From: Acidobacteriota bacterium
Lineage (GTDB): Bacteria; Acidobacteriota; Terriglobia; Acidiferrales; UBA7541
Assembly (NCBI GenBank): GCA_021324935.1
Contig: JAJPIE010000012.1
Span: 1 to 64,000 of the forward strand
Direction: 5' to 3'
Length of the DNA: 64,000 nt
Shown here: piece by piece, positions 62,826-64,000 of the stretch
How positions within the stretch are numbered: the first letter of the stretch is position 1
Layout: every line of letters starts with the position of its first letter
Program-made: the position numbers and the translations under genes
Notes under the pieces: generated by a model
Told to the model about the DNA's origin: nothing
The model's input: only the letters and a program-made list of their open reading frames with translations
Database searches by the model: none

Positions 62826-64000
62826 ATGGACATGGACTCCTTGCGCATTGGACGGGAGCGATTATCGCGCGTCTTCCAGTACTTGGAAGCGCTGAACCAG
62901 CATCGCAATCCACCGAAGCGCCAGATTCGCGAGCAACTGTGGACCCTCTGGCTCAAGGATCTTCCGGACCATCCCGCAATTCAGCGAGGGACGCCGCGTA
63001 CTGTCGAAGAAGACAGAACGCAGAATTCGGAAGCGTCCAGCACGCCCGAGAAAGAGGATTTTATTCTGAAGGTCGCGCGGCCGAGGCTGACACGCCCACC
63101 CGACCCGCCCGCAGAAATCAAATCCTGGCTGGAAAGCGGGTGGGACGACCCTGCAAAGGAACTGACCGTCAGAAAGACCAAAAACGAAACAGGGCCGAAA
63201 GGCGAGGCCATTCTTGTTCGCTTCGAGGATGACGCGGACCGAGCATTTGCATTTGACCGATGGAACTCCAGACGCGAGGAGTGGGCCAAAAACGAAAGAC
63301 CGGCACGAGCTGCGGGCCGAGTTTTCGAAACAATCTATGAACTCTACGGACGAATCGAACGCGAGGCCGAGCGCGTCGAGTTGGTTCTCGGCGACGGAAT
63401 TCTGAGCTGGCGAAGAGCAGAGGGCGGCGTCAATCATCCCGTCCTCCTCCAGCGTCTCCAGATGACCTTTGACCCGGCTACCCCCGAATTCCGGATCTCA
63501 GAAACAGAGCACCCCGTCGAACTCTATTCTGCGCTCTTTCAGTCCATGCCCGATGTCGATGGTCGCGCCATCGGACGCTGCCGGGAGGAACTCGAACATG
63601 GCAATTACCATCCATTAGGCGACAGGGATACCACCGGCTTCTTGAAGCGCTTGGTCGTCCAGCTGTCTTCACGAGGAGAGTTCCTTGAGTCCGGCGCGCC
63701 CGAGGGCGAAAAGGAAGATCCTCGTATCGGCAGGTCTCCAGTGATCTTCTTGCGCGCCCGGACACTCGGTTTCGCGGCCGCGATTGAGGCCATCCTTGAA
63801 GACTTGCGGAATCGGGAAGACCTACCCTGGTCGCTCCTGAATGTAGTCGGCCTGGAATCACCCGTCCCGAGTAAAGATACGACTTCAAAAGCGCAATCGC
63901 CTCCGGAGGAACCCCATGATGTTCTCTTGAGCAAGCCAGCCAACCCGGAACAGATCCGGATCGCGCAGTACACAGAAACAATGGGCGGGGTTCTCGTGCA
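62826..64000 (+). CDS. N-terminal part of a large protein (helicase-like guess), runs off window
   Basis: From ATG 62826 (MDMDSLRIGRERLSRVFQYLEALN) one frame stays open for about 391 codons to the end of the window. Coding character is good: short helical start, QIREQLWTLWLKDLPDHP, then an acidic linker, GEAILVRFEDDADRAFAF and a long alpha/beta region. The opening stretch resembles the N terminus of large superfamily I helicase-type proteins found in defence contexts, but the ATPase motifs would lie beyond 64,000. I give this as a guess only. No strong ribosome binding site is visible. The open frames on the opposite strand here are shadows. Confidence 0.75.
   Translation, partial: MDMDSLRIGRERLSRVFQYLEALNQHRNPPKRQIREQLWTLWLKDLPDHPAIQRGTPRTVEEDRTQNSEASSTPEKEDFILKVARPRLTRPPDPPAEIKSWLESGWDDPAKELTVRKTKNETGPKGEAILVRFEDDADRAFAFDRWNSRREEWAKNERPARAAGRVFETIYELYGRIEREAERVELVLGDGILSWRRAEGGVNHPVLLQRLQMTFDPATPEFRISETEHPVELYSALFQSMPDVDGRAIGRCREELEHGNYHPLGDRDTTGFLKRLVVQLSSRGEFLESGAPEGEKEDPRIGRSPVIFLRARTLGFAAAIEAILEDLRNREDLPWSLLNVVGLESPVPSKDTTSKAQSPPEEPHDVLLSKPANPEQIRIAQYTETMGGVLV

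Noticed and set aside
1..64000. CRISPR arrays
   Set aside because: No regularly spaced repeats of 24-40 bases with unique spacers were seen; only short tandem heptamers and dispersed repeats.

Overview
The window looks like a chromosomal segment of a soil acidobacterium or a close relative. Support comes from the alternative complex III operon feeding a caa3-type oxidase, lipoproteins with Ig-like domains, a carboxypeptidase-like secreted protein, a PEP-CTERM protein and many small dispersed intergenic repeats. This taxonomic reading is inference; there is no rRNA in the window.

Region 1 (1-20.5 kb, mostly minus strand) holds a respiratory operon: actABCDEF, a small membrane protein, a SCO1 copper chaperone and the start of coxB. 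After it come tRNA-Asn, a rhodanese, a cytochrome c, a secreted serine-protease-like lipoprotein, polA, a GNAT acetyltransferase, the threonine-to-glycine pair kbl/tdh and a decayed M28 peptidase. Region 2 (20.5-30.5 kb, mostly plus strand) holds an MFS transporter, an ABC exporter pair, an esterase, a GH32 enzyme, a DinB-like protein, a DpnA-like GATC methyltransferase and a DpnI-like protein. Several of these single genes are bracketed by direct copies of short dispersed repeats.

At about 30.4-30.9 kb the strand composition flips: the plus strand is C-rich to the left and G-rich to the right, whichever strand is coding. Region 3 (30.9-49.7 kb) is housekeeping: a frameshifted POT transporter, a TPR protein, cytochrome c, HU, DUF169, a broken DUF1203 gene, an M20 peptidase, a PilZ-like protein, the PEP-CTERM protein, a radical SAM protein, a VTT membrane protein, an acyl-AMP ligase/ACP/acyltransferase fusion, protoporphyrinogen oxidase, a hydrolase and an OafA-type acyltransferase.

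At 49,741 lies the 5' half of a tRNA-Ser(UGA), cut exactly after the anticodon loop. It marks the left edge of a genomic island that runs past the end of the window. The island carries an intact IS256-family element, a DUF4062/TPR protein divergent from two glycosyltransferases and a membrane protein, a DarT/DarG toxin-antitoxin pair, three excisionase-like HTH proteins, a large fusion protein, an ArdC-type antirestriction protein under a hairpin that covers its ribosome binding site, and an unfinished large gene.

The most interesting locus is 27.6-30.0 kb. A DpnA-type GATC methyltransferase (writer) sits next to a DpnI-type protein that normally cuts methylated GATC. The DpnI homologue has Gln in place of catalytic Glu64, dense GATC clusters lie at both ends of the methyltransferase domain, and 48-bp direct repeats bracket the methyltransferase alone. 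Either this is a methyl-GATC writer/reader pair, or a self-conflicting restriction locus that can lose its methyltransferase by recombination.
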